A DNA stretch of 64,000 nucleotides from Eutreptiella sp. 'Long Island Sound 2002' (Eukaryota; Euglenozoa; Euglenophyceae; Eutreptiales; Eutreptiaceae). The notes below the pieces were generated by a model, which saw nothing but the letters and a program-made list of their open reading frames with translations, ran no database searches and was not told the origin of the DNA. Position numbers and translations under genes: made by a program. The stretch spans positions 4,467,789 to 4,531,788 of the forward strand of contig OZ038382.1 of assembly GCA_964036045.1 (NCBI GenBank), in the 5' to 3' direction. Shown piece after piece: positions 21,857 to 31,400 of this stretch (positions within the stretch are counted from its first letter, which is position 1; each line of letters starts with the position of its first letter).

Positions 21857-23589
21857 TCAGCACCATTGAGCGGCATCGTCTATTAAGGATTCGAACAATG
21901 CAGCGTTTGGGCAAGAGACCGGGCGCGTTGTACCGTGAGCTACAATATGGGAGTGCGTGTACAAGAAGGCATGCTCCATGGTTTGTAGTAGAGCAGAGAG
22001 CTGGTAGTCATCTGTGGTGCTGCCCCCTCTGTTTGTGAACCGCACGTAGAAATCCTTTAGCTTGGCATTCGTGGTTTCAGCCAAGTCCTGGCAGTACTTC
22101 CCAAGCCCGTAAGGTGCTATCGCCTCTAGGATTCTGGGCACATCGAACTGCAAGATTATCAGATAATGAGAACGGGTATCAGGCAAACAGTGTGCGCGAA
22201 ATTCCCAGGCCGCCTGCCGACAGTCCGCTGGGAGGTCAATGTCGATGCGCTGATAGGTGCGATAGAGCCGTTGCATCACGTCCCGCAACCGCATGACAGC
22301 CTGGTTACCCAAGTGCTCGTCGGCCAACCCCAAAACATGAGCAATACCATCCCATATAAAAAACAAACGCTTGGTTTCTTGTCCATCAGGTCTCTAGGGT
22401 CTACAAGTTCCACCTAGCTGCCAACCACACAGAGCAATCTTCAGCATGTTATTGATAGCGTTGCGTGCTTCCCTGCTGGCGGACAAGCATAGCTTTTCCA
22501 AGTATTCCCCAAGCAAAGCACCAATTCGCATAAGCATATGAAGAACACAAATAATGGCATGGTGTCGTGGCACTTGAAGCAAAGGTTTTGAAGCGCAGCC
22601 ACGAGCTCCCTTGCAGATAGGGGTCTTGCCAAGTCGGGACGCATCACCCGTGCGCGTTCTGCGCCGGTGACAGCCCAGGTACCGCCTCTTGAGAGGGTTC
22701 CAAAGGCCCAAGTTGTGAACTGACGGTATATACCAATGCTCAGTAAGTCCCAAAAATTTCTTCAAAAACGGTAAATCCCCGCCCAGCATAACACTTGCCG
22801 CACAGCGTGCGCCCTTCACGATGACGGATCGCGTAGTTATGATCCGCTGCAGGACCTAGTAGCGTGCAAAGCGCAATCAAAATTTTGTTCGAAAAACATG
22901 TTCGTTCGAAGGAAAAGCTTTGTTCGAAAGTTCGAAGGTTCGAACGAAGGCAATATTCGAAGAAATAACACACCCTCAGAATCTTTTTCCAGACCCGGCG
23001 CAAATCCTTCAGATTGGAGTCCCCACAGTATGCCAGCTACAGGATAACCATCGCCACTCACAATGAAAACCAACCCATCTTTGCTGGGCTGTAGAGTTTC
23101 ATAGAGGCAAGGCTGTGTGAAAACGTAGTTGATCCAGTGATCAAACGGCCAGGAGACATTTCGGATGCCAGTTTTCTTGTCGATGTGGCCAACAAGGTGC
23201 AGGGGCTCCTTCATCCTTTTCCAAGCCAAGTTGACTCTCCGGCGGCCTGGCATTGGTTTCCCAAACCTTAGGCCAGTCTGTTTGTACCATACGTCCGCAC
23301 GCTTGGAAATAAAGCGCGATAGAACCCGAAGGCGGCGTCTAGGGATTCCCAAATCGAGAAGCAAAGCAACTGCTTCTTCAGGCGAGCATTGAGCATCGCT
23401 GTGCCACCGTAGAAGTTGATTCAATCTCTGCTTGTCAGCGCCTGGGTTGACTCGTGTGTAGATTGAGTGTAAAAGCTGGCGTCCCAGGCCGGAGGAGGTG
23501 AAAAATTGCACAAGCGTGTCCTCAACGTCCTGGCTATAAGCATTCGTCGTGCCTACCGCGTTTTTGAGCGTAATTCCAAGTTGCACCAT
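21857..23589 (-). pseudogene. Putative DDE-type transposase of El2, one in-frame TAG
   Basis: Exons 23589-22972 and 22855-21857 on the minus strand, joined in frame across a 116-base intron. It aligns with the El1 protein throughout: DVEDTLVQFFTSSGLGRQLL (N-terminus), PRRRLRVLSRFISKR, LVFIVSGDGYPVAG (first Asp), SVMLGGDLPFLKKFLGL (second Asp), GCASKPLLQVPRHH and CVLHMLMRIGALLGEYL, PDGQETKRLFFIWDGIA, YLIILQFDVPRILEAI, and DLAETTNAKLKDFYVRF with the candidate Glu. An in-frame TAG at 22394-22396 falls just before PDGQET, where El1 reads PDGEET, so it is a point change in an otherwise open frame. The protein continues past the candidate Glu with GSTTDDYQLSALLQTMEHAF. The transposase role is inferred from TIRs plus the residue pattern. 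Confidence 0.65.
22856..22971 (-). other. Intron in El2 transposase gene, TTCGAA-rich
   Basis: Donor GTGTTATT after GAGGGT, acceptor CTACTAG; 116 bases, phase 0 on both sides. Its interior (22880-22965) is nearly all TTCGAA-type palindromes. El1 has its transposase intron at a different position, so the motif tracks introns and not one ancestral site. Confidence 0.7.
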
Positions 23590-23824
23590 TGGTCAAAGAG
23601 TGACACCCTTAAAGATACAACAAATCAGTTGAAAAAACAAAAATAACCCTTCTTTCTGGCACAAATCTGCGTCTCTCTGGCACAAATCTGCGTTTTTCTG
23701 GCACAAGTCTGCGGCAATCGCCTGTCAATCTGGTGCGCGCGCTGCTGTTGCTGCGCTTTTGCGGCAATTCTCCCCAGCAGCTTGGATTCAATTGGATTTA
23801 ATTGAATTGCGATTAAAGCAAATA

Positions 23825-23893
23825 CAGTCTTCGAATTCGAATCTTCGTTCGAAGATTCGAATCTTCGTTCGAAGACTGAAGTTCGTTCGAAGA
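23825..23893. promoter_or_regulatory. Subterminal TTCGAA cluster at El2 right end
   Basis: Nested palindromes such as CGAAGATTCGAATCTTCG lie between the right TIR and the transposase start (23589). This is the expected place for promoter and transposase-binding sites. Confidence 0.6.
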
Positions 23894-23920
23894 AAATACC
23901 CCCCCAGTGGGTCTCATGGG
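23882..23920 (-). repeat. El2 right terminal inverted repeat
   Basis: On the minus strand it begins CCCATGAGACCCACTGGG and runs into TATTTTCTTCGAACGAA. The outside base at 23921 resumes the LTR. Confidence 0.9.
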
Positions 23921-24187
23921 CACTGCCGGCGTCACGAGCGTGGGCAGTTTGGGGACTTTGGCACCCCTCCATGCAACATATCTAAAACAACCAAAAGAAT
24001 GCCAAGCACAGAATTAATAATAAACAAGCAACCACAAAATAACGTAACACAGAGCTTCTCTCTTTCTTTCTCTGTTCTGATTCCACTGTGGCATTTGCGT
24101 CTGCGACGCGCGAATGCGACGCGCGAATGCGCGATCGCGGCAGGGCTCCTGCAGCCCTGTCCTTGTTGCCCAGGCCGGCCTATTACA
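23921..24187 (-). repeat. Left LTR, proximal part
   Basis: Continues the LTR interrupted by El2 and matches 48736-49002. It ends TTACA (24183-24187), the complement of the LTR's TGTAA start on the minus strand. It contains the tandem GACGCGCGAAT pair. The two LTR copies differ at roughly a dozen positions over about 570 bases by eye. Confidence 0.8.
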
Positions 24188-24196
24188 CTCCCCTCC
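24188..24196 (-). promoter_or_regulatory. Polypurine tract of the LTR element
   Basis: On the minus strand GGAGGGGAG directly precedes TGTAATAGG, the textbook arrangement of polypurine tract and 3' LTR. This fixes the element's orientation as minus. A similar tract plus TGTAA occurs at 49283-49291 and 58882-58891. Confidence 0.7.
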
Positions 24197-24741
24197 TAAG
24201 ACACTACACGCAGCGTGGAGAGTCTGATATACAGCCAAAACCAACGGCTGGCCTGGGCAACAAAACCTACTAAAGGCATAACTTGGGGCGTGGGGGCGGG
24301 CTGCGGCTGCATGCTTGCTTGCAGAGCTGCAGTATTGATGGTGGAGTCTTTGCTGGCCTGGGCACCAAAGGCGCCCGGCTTCTGGCGATACTTATTGGGG
24401 CTAGAAGGGAGCTACTCTTGCTCGACCACACCCATTGCATACGTCCTACCTGGACCGTTTCCCCCACTACCCCTGTCGTAGAGGCTGACCCTTACGCGTA
24501 CTCACAACCACACACAGCACCCCACCAGCCATGCACTCGCCCGCCAGTGGGTGGGGCCTCAACTAGGCAATCACACACACACACTGCAGCCTACCACCCG
24601 CCCAGCATTCTCACATCCCGCCGTTCGTAGCACCTTTGCCCTGTTGTCCTGGTGCCTTTACTATACAACAAAAGAGGCTCCACCAAGACAAACCAGGGCA
24701 AAGGTGCATTTATACTCGATGTATATATAGCAAAAACCAAC

Positions 24742-24770
24742 GTCACCGAGGCTGTCAGCGCCTCAGTGAC
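24742..24770. other. Imperfect hairpin in LTR-element interior
   Basis: GTCACCGAGGC (24742-24752) pairs with GCCTCAGTGAC (24760-24770), ten of eleven positions, around a 7-base loop. It is just downstream of a TATATATAG sequence. Role unknown. Confidence 0.45.
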
Positions 24771-24984
24771 AAACTCATTTTGTCATCTGCCTCATTTAGA
24801 ATGCGTAATCTCGCCCGAAGAGGAGGTGGTCATCCGCTCATCCGAGCTGCATTAATCCGGCTGCTGTGTCGCTACCCTTGCCCCTGCAGACGGCGTAGAC
24901 AAGCCTCGAGGCGGTATTCGCCGGAACGCTGGCGCTGCACTATGCTCACGAGCGTGGCCTCCTGCTACGGTCCACGCATCCATC

Positions 24985-25265
24985 AGCGCTGGTACTTCAG
25001 TCCTCTTTCAGCGCTGTAGCGCAGCGCTGGTTCTTCAGGTCTCTCTCAGCGCTGTAGCGCCGCTGGTACTTCACGTCTCTCTCGCGCAGCGCTGGTACTT
25101 CGGTTCCCTCTCAGCGCTGTAGCGCAGCGCTGGTACTGCGCGAGTCTCCTTGTGCTTCCATCGGCGCTGTAGCACAACGCTGGTACTTCGGTTCCCTCTC
25201 AGCGCTCAACGCGGCGCTCATACTTCGGGTCTCTCTCAGCGCTGTAGCGCAGCGCTGGTATCGTA
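24985..25265. repeat. Minisatellite built on the AGCGCT palindrome
   Basis: Five to six degenerate units of CAGCGCTGTAGCGCAGCGCT followed by GGTACTTC and TCTCTCTC, each about 45-50 bases. The palindrome AGCGCT occurs twice or more per unit, so single strands could fold. Confidence 0.7.
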
Positions 25266-25396
25266 CCAATTTTGGTGTTGTTCTTCTTGCACGCGTCCCC
25301 CAACTCAGCTGGCTTTGCCCTGCTGCTCGCTCGCTGCACCGTGCACTCGCGGGGCTGCCTCAGCGCTGCAGTTGGAGAGCTTCGGGGCATTCGTAC

Positions 25397-25412
25397 TTAG
25401 CTGAGAGTTTTG
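25397..25412. repeat. Target site duplication, left copy
   Basis: TTAGCTGAGAGTTTTG, identical over 16 bases to 48413-48428. The two copies bracket the giant non-LTR element. Flanking bases differ on both sides, as expected for a target duplication. Confidence 0.8.
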
Positions 25413-25430
25413 AGGTTTGAGGTTTGATTT
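25413..25430 (-). repeat. 3' tail of giant element
   Basis: On the plus strand AGGTTTGAGGTTTGATTTTG follows the left target duplication; on the element strand this is a short CAAACCT tandem tail in place of poly(A). Short-repeat tails occur in several LINE clades. Confidence 0.55.
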
Positions 25431-26539
25431 TGCGGGTACTAGACGCCTTTCGGCCCCGGGGGGCCACCTGGTCGGGCCAGGTGATATCCTCCCCAGCGGG
25501 TCCTAGTGGGGGGTCCTCCAAGACGCACCTCCTGCCTGGTGGCGGAGTCCCCCGGGTTCACAGAGCTCGGAGCCCCGTCCTTCCCCGGCGTCCCCGTTTC
25601 GCCACTCCCCGGTCAGTGCATCAATTCGCAGCCGTGGCCGCGGGCGCTTACCCACTGCGTCGCCCCCCTAATGCGTGGTCGCCCGGGGCACCGGCGCCGC
25701 CGGGCCCGTGCTACTGGCTTGTCGCCAGTGGGACCCCCTTGGGCTGGCGTGGTGGCTGCCTAGCCTAGGGGTTGGGGCGTGGCGCTGTGCGCCACTACTG
25801 CCTTGGCGGGTGCAGTGTCCCGTCTGTGTGTGCGCGGCGCTCGCGGCCGGTTCGGGGGGGTTCGGGCCGGTTCCTGGTGTTGTGTTTCCCCTTCTTCCCC
25901 CTTCCCGCCCCGCGTATCCCGCGTTGCGTGTGGCGGGCCGTCCCGTCCGGGTGTCCCTTACCCTCGCTCGCTGGTACGCCATTCCAGGTGGTCTGTGCGT
26001 TCCGCGCGCTCGGTCCGGTTGCCCTTCTGGTGGTCCCCGCGTGTCCTTTTCGTGTGTGTGCGCTCGCGCTCTCGCGGTGTCCGCTCCCCGCTGGGTGGTG
26101 TGGCGCGCGCATCTCGCGTGGTCCCGGCACTGGGCGCTGGTAGGGCCGTTCCATGTGGTCCGTGCCCCTCCGCGTGTCCTGCCCCGGTCCCGTGCTCCGT
26201 CTGGCGTGCTTGGGGGGGGGCGGTCCGGTCCCGGTTCCCCCCTACTTGGCTTGGGGTTGCGGGGGCGGCGGCTGGGCGTCCCCGGGGGGGTGCCCTCGTC
26301 CGCGGGAGTCTCTTACGCCACTGAGGGGTGTCGTCGGCTATGTATCCTGCCCTGAGGGTGGGGCTGTGCGCCGTCCACGCGCAGTCCACGCGCACGGGGT
26401 CGGGACTGGGGAGGGGGCTGGGTGGGGTGCGTTGGATCGCCGACTGACGTGCACTGGGGTAAGTGGCGGGCAGTAGCACCACCGGGTCGCCGACTGACTG
26501 TAGGGCGGGGGGTCGCTCTGTCTCTTTCCGTCCCTCTGC

Positions 26540-28270
26540 CTTCCCTGGGCAGGCAACAAAGCGGGCGTCACTGGCGTTGCGCTGTCCATGGGGGGCGTGG
26601 CCCCCCATACCACTCCGGTTCGTGTTCACCCAGCCTCTCCGGGTACGATCTGTGCGGCGTCCCTGTGCGCAGGCGTGGGCCCGTTTGTTCTTCGCGGCCC
26701 CCTTGTGGGCCGGCGGCCGGAGCGGGGGGGCGGGTCACACTCCGGCCCCCCTCTCGGGTGGGGGGGCCCATTCCCCTTGCCTCGGGGGGGGTGTCGCGCT
26801 GCGGCCTCCCCGCTCTCGTTCCGGGCGGCGGCCTGTGGTACCCCTTTCTGGCCCTCCCCTCCGGCGCGCGTGTGCGGCCGGGGCTGACGTGCCGCCCCGG
26901 GGCGGGGGGGGGGTGAGGGGCGGCCCGTGGACCGCTCCCCTGGGGGCTCCGGCTGACCTGCAAACCCCCCCTCTTTCCCCTCGGAGTGGGCTGTGGTCAC
27001 GGGAGGGTCATGTGGGGCGCGGCCTCCTTCGTGCTCCGTTGTGCGCGTTGCTCCGGCACGCTGGTGTGGGTTCGTGGGGGCAGGTCCAGCCGCCGCTGCC
27101 CTTACCGTGTCGCCGCTCCTCCTGTGGGTGGGGGCGCCCCCCCCGCCCTGGGGGGGCGGAGGGCCGCGCCTGTGGCTCCCCAGCTGGGGTGGGTGCGGGG
27201 GGGGGGGGGGGCCACCCCGCCTGCTCTCGGGCCTGTGTGGGAGGGGGGGGGGGGGGGGGGAGTGGGGGGGGGTCCTCCGGTTCCCTGGCGATGCCCCCTG
27301 TCGGCCAAAAAAAGGGGGGGGGGGCGGCTTGGCGGTCCCAGCCCCGGGGGCCAGCCATCGGCCAGGGGGGTCGCGCCCTTCCCCCGCCCCCCTCTACCGA
27401 GTGCCGGATCCTCCCGCAGTCCCTCCCTGGGGCCCCTCATCTCCCGGCCGTTGCCGCGCGGCGCTGGCCGGCCGGGGGTGGCCGTGAGGGTCAGCGGTCA
27501 GTGGTTAGCGGGTTGCGGGGCCGCCTTCCCTGGGTAGGCAACAAAGCGGGCGTCCCTTGGCGTCGTGCTGTCCATGGGGGGCGTGGCCACCCATACCATT
27601 CCGGTTCGCGCCCACCCGGCTTCTCTGGGCACGATCTGCGCGGCGTCCCGGTGCGCAGGCGCGGGCCCACTTGCTCTTCGCGGCCCCCATTGGAGCCGGC
27701 GGCTGGGGCGTCGGGGCGGGTCACACTCCGGCTCCCCTCTCGGGCGGGGGGGTCCGTCCCTTCAGCCTCGGGGGGTGGGGGCCGGGGCCCCTGCGGCCGG
27801 CGGGCTGGCGGGGGGGCGGGGGGGGGGGGGGGGGGGTGTCGCGCCGCGGCCTCCCTGCTCTCGTTCCAGGCGGCGGCCTGTGGTACTCCTTCCCGGCTCT
27901 CTCCGCGTCGCCGGTGCTCTCCCTTCCGGCGCGCGCTTGCGGTCGGGGCTGAAGTGCCGCCCCGTGGTGGGGGGGGTGAGGGGCGGCCTCATCTGACTTG
28001 ACACCCTCCCTCCGTCACCTCGGAGCGGGCTGTGGTTACGGGAGGGTCATGTGGGGCGCGGCCTCCTTCCTGCTCCGTCGTGCACGTTGGGGGGGGGGCG
28101 GGGGCGGCTTGGCGGCCCTGGTCCCTGGGGCCAGCCCCTACCGAGAGCTGGATGCCCGCGCAGGCCCTCGCCGGGGCCCTCACCTCCCCGGCCGTTGCCG
28201 CGCGGCGCCGGCCGGCCGGGGGTGGCTGATGGTTAGCGGTCAGTGGTTAGCAGGTTGCGGGGCAGCCGGT
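26540..28270 (-). repeat. Tandem duplication in giant-element 3' region
   Basis: Two diverged copies of a segment of roughly 0.75-1.0 kb. Matching landmarks: GGCAACAAAGCGGGCGTC (26550 and 27538), GGAGGGTCATGTGGGGCGCG (27002 and 28041), and GGCCGGCCGGGGGTGGC near 27465 and 28210. Long open frames cross the region on the plus strand but encode Gly/Arg/Pro/Ala-rich shadow sequence; I see no gene. The whole stretch 25431-28401 is G-rich on the plus strand with runs of 10 to 18 G. Confidence 0.6.
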
Positions 28271-28401
28271 TCCTCCCCGCGCTTGGCGCCCCCGCACTCC
28301 CTCCCGCGGGTGGCGGCGCATCCCCGCACGTCGTGCCGTACCGTGGGGGGGGCGTAGGTCAGGGGGCCCATCCCCCCCTCCCGTGCCCGCCGTCTGGGCC
28401 T

Positions 28402-31400
28402 TCACTTGCGCCGCCGCTTGTGTGGGGGCTGGGGCTGCGGCGGCGGCGGGTTGTGCCGGCGGTAGCGCCAGTGGGCGAGGGCGCTACGCAGAGCCCGGGG
28501 GAGCCAGTTGTTGGCGTCCGCATCCGTGATGCGGAGCACCGCCCCCCCCTCCAGGAAGGCCGGCCACGTCGGCTCCCTGTCGGGCCACGCCGCCCGGATC
28601 ACTGACCTGAGGACCCTCTCGTGGTCCTCTGGTGCCGCCCACCCCCCCGGGGGTGCCTCCCGGTGTCCTCCGTCCCTCCGGAGGAGCACGGCATCGAAGG
28701 GCCGGTTCCGCGACCTCCTGGAGGTCCCCTGGTTGGCCCAGCACAACCACCCGTACACTTCCCCCACCAGGGGGAGGGTCTCCCCCCCCAGCGGGTCCGG
28801 GACTGCGCCCCAGTCCACGTTCCACGGCCGGCTCTCCTCCGCCCCCTGCGCCGGCCCCCCTCGCTGCTCCTGCACCTGCGGCGCCGATGCCACGCCCCGT
28901 CCCCCCTCCGCCGAGGCCACCCGCGCCGGCTCCGCCCTCGGCGCGGGGGGGGCTTGCTGGTGCTGGTGTCGTGGGGGTTGGGGGGGGATGAGCTCGCCGG
29001 CGTCAGGGTCGATGTTGTAGAGGTGGTGGTGGTGGTGGTGGTGGTGGTGGTAGGTGTGGTGTGCCGGCATCTGTTGGATGCCGGGGGGGATGCACCTCAC
29101 CGGCTGCACTTCCGGCTGCGGGGGTGCCCCGCCCTCTGCCCCCCTCCCCTCGCCCCGCCCTCCCCCCTGGGCTCCCGTGCCCCGTCCCTCCTGTCCCTTG
29201 GGGCCCTTGCCCTTGCCCTTGCCCTTGCCCTTGGGCCCCTTTCCGGTCCCGTGCCCATGTCGCGGGTCCCGCCTCTCGTCCCCCACACCCCGGCCCGCTC
29301 GCTCTCCCATCCCCCCTTGTCCAGCCCCCTGCGCCTGGGTACCCTGCCCGCGCCCCTGAACACCCTTCCCGTGCCCTGGCCCCTCCCCGACCCCCTGCCC
29401 GTGTCGCGGGTCCCGCCTCTCGTCCACCACGCCCCGGCCCGCTCGCTCTCCCACCACCCCTCGCTCCGTCCCCTGCACCTGGGCCTCCTGCCCGCGCTCC
29501 CGCGCGCCCTTCCCGTGCCCCGACCCCTCCCCTGCCCCCTGCCTGTCACGCCGTCCGCCGCTCCCCTCCCCCTCGCCGCTGCGCCCTTCCTGGACCACTC
29601 GCCGGGCGTCCCGCTGCCTTTGCAGTTGCGGCAGCGTGACGCCCGGCGGTGAGCGCTCGCGCTTCGGGGGGCGGTCATGCCGCTCCCGCCCCGGGGGGAA
29701 GGGCTTGGGGGGGTACGGCTTGGGGGGGCTGGTGTGGGTGTGGGCGGGGTTGGCGTGGGCGCGGTACTTCTCGCTCTCCCTGCCCACTGCCGCTGCTGCG
29801 GCGGCCGCCGGCGAGGCGTCCGCGGCCCGTGCGGGGTTCTTCCCCCGCTTGCGCGGCGTGCCAGGGGCCGCAGCCCCTCTCGCGCCCTCCGCACTCTCCT
29901 TCGCTGCCGCGGCGGCCGCCGACGAGGCGCCCGTGGCCGCGGTCGCAGACTCTCGCACATCCTTCTCGGTCTTCGCTGCTGCCGCGGCGGCCGTCGGCGA
30001 GGCGCCCACGGCCCGTGCAGGGCCCGTCGCAACCCCTCTTGCGCCCTGCTTGCTCTCCTGCGCGGCCGCGGCAGCCCTCGGCGACGCGTCCGGCTCCTGC
30101 GCCGGGGCTGCCCCCCTTGCCGGCGGTGTGCCGGGGGCCGCGGCCGGGGCCGCGGCGTGGCTCGCCGCGGTCTCCGCCTCCTGCGCGTCAGGGCGGGGCG
30201 GGGCGGCGGGGCTGGCCGCTTGGGCGGCGGGGGCGGCCGTCTCGGCTGGCCCAGGTTCACGGGCCGGCAGCGGCGGTCCGACCACCGCCGCCTCCGCCAG
30301 CCTCCGCTCCTCGCGCTCCGCGAGGGTCTCCCCCGTCCACTCTGGGGAGGAGACGGGGGAGCGGGAGCGGGACCGGCGGTGGTGGCGGTCGTCCCGCCCG
30401 AGGGACCCATCGGAGTCTGCCATTACTGTCACTCTGGTAGGCATGCGTGGTGGCAGGCGCGCCCTTCCCACTACCTCCTGGTGCATCAGTGCCGTGCCGT
30501 GGGCAGTGCCGTGTGGTGCTCTGCGGGGGGGGGGGGGGGGAGGGGGTGGGGGGCCGGCTGTGGCGTCAGCCCCGCATGGCCGGGGGTCCGCGGCCATCCA
30601 CCGGCATTGGGAGGGGAGGCGGGGGAGCCACGCGGCCCACGCGTCGCGCCACAGCTCCCAGTCTGGGACGGGGCTCAGGGCCCTGGGCCCCCGGGGGTCG
30701 TCGAGCGGTGCCGGGGGCAGCCGCACCAGATGGACCCCCGTAACGGCGGTGACCTCCTGTGTGCGCGAGAAGGTGTGTACTCCGTCCCGCGCCGCGGGCG
30801 CCGGGAGGGGGGGGCGGGGTACAGGTGTGGCCCCATAGAGGTGGGTGGGGGTGATCCCCAGGATCCGCCCCGAGCCCCCGCGGGACGCGACGACGAGGAG
30901 GAGGAGGGGGGTGCCAGGGCACTCTTGCCAGAGGACCTGCCCCCTGTGGTGGGCACCCCTGGTCCTGGAGAGGGGGGGGGACAGGTCTGGGTTAGCCCAG
31001 CCGCGGGGCGCGTGCGTCGCCGGTGGGAGGGCGGGGCACCAAGTGGGCTCCCTGGGGAACGCCTCGTAGACGACGGCGTACGGGGGGGTAGGCCCGGTGC
31101 CGTCATACACCAGGTTGGTCGGCCGGGGGCGGGCGGACGCCTCGTCCGCGCCTTCCACGAACACCGTGACCTCGCCCACCTCCAGGTCCTCGTCCGGCGG
31201 GTGTAGAAGGTGGAGCGCCGCATCCAGCTCGGACACTCCCCCCGGGTACGTGGCCCGCGCCTGGTTCAGGTACGGGGCCGCGTCCCCGGGGTAGCGCGTC
31301 CTGAGGGCGTGCAGTAGGGCTGGGGCGCTACTGCGGAGGGACATGGCAGACCCCGCTCCCGTCAGCCGGAGGGCGTCCCCCATGGACAGGGGCCGGCCCG

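Larger units (their letters stand above)
19282..23920 (-). mobile_element. DNA transposon El2 with TIRs of about 39 bp
   Basis: A 4639-bp element whose ends are inverted repeats starting CCCATGAGACCCAC and running into TATTTTCTTCGAACGAA. It interrupts an LTR whose uninterrupted copy lies at 48427-49002, so the insertion point is known to the base: GGT[C]-element-CACTG versus GGTCACTG. At most one base (C) is duplicated. On its minus strand it carries a transposase gene (23589-21857) and a second gene (21647-19655) in the same order as El1. TTCGAA/TTCGAACGAA palindromes cluster subterminally, between the genes and inside introns. The transposase has an in-frame TAG, so this copy is probably non-autonomous now. 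Confidence 0.9.
24197..25396 (-). mobile_element. Interior of a short non-autonomous LTR element
   Basis: Between the polypurine tract and the giant-element insertion there are only about 1.2 kb, and the other LTR starts immediately after the insertion, so the whole interior is about 1.2 kb. No gag or pol homology is visible in any frame, which suggests a non-autonomous element (TRIM-like). It contains a TATATATAG box (24722-24730), a hairpin and a minisatellite listed separately. Confidence 0.6.

Noticed and set aside
24722-24730. TATATATAG as a host promoter
   Set aside because: It lies inside the interior of an LTR element with no following gene; only noted as a possible element signal.
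25668-28357. Long plus- and minus-strand open frames in the giant element's 3' region
   Set aside because: They encode Gly/Arg/Pro/Ala-rich sequence without domains, overlap on both strands and cross a tandem duplication and long G runs; typical GC-rich shadow frames.
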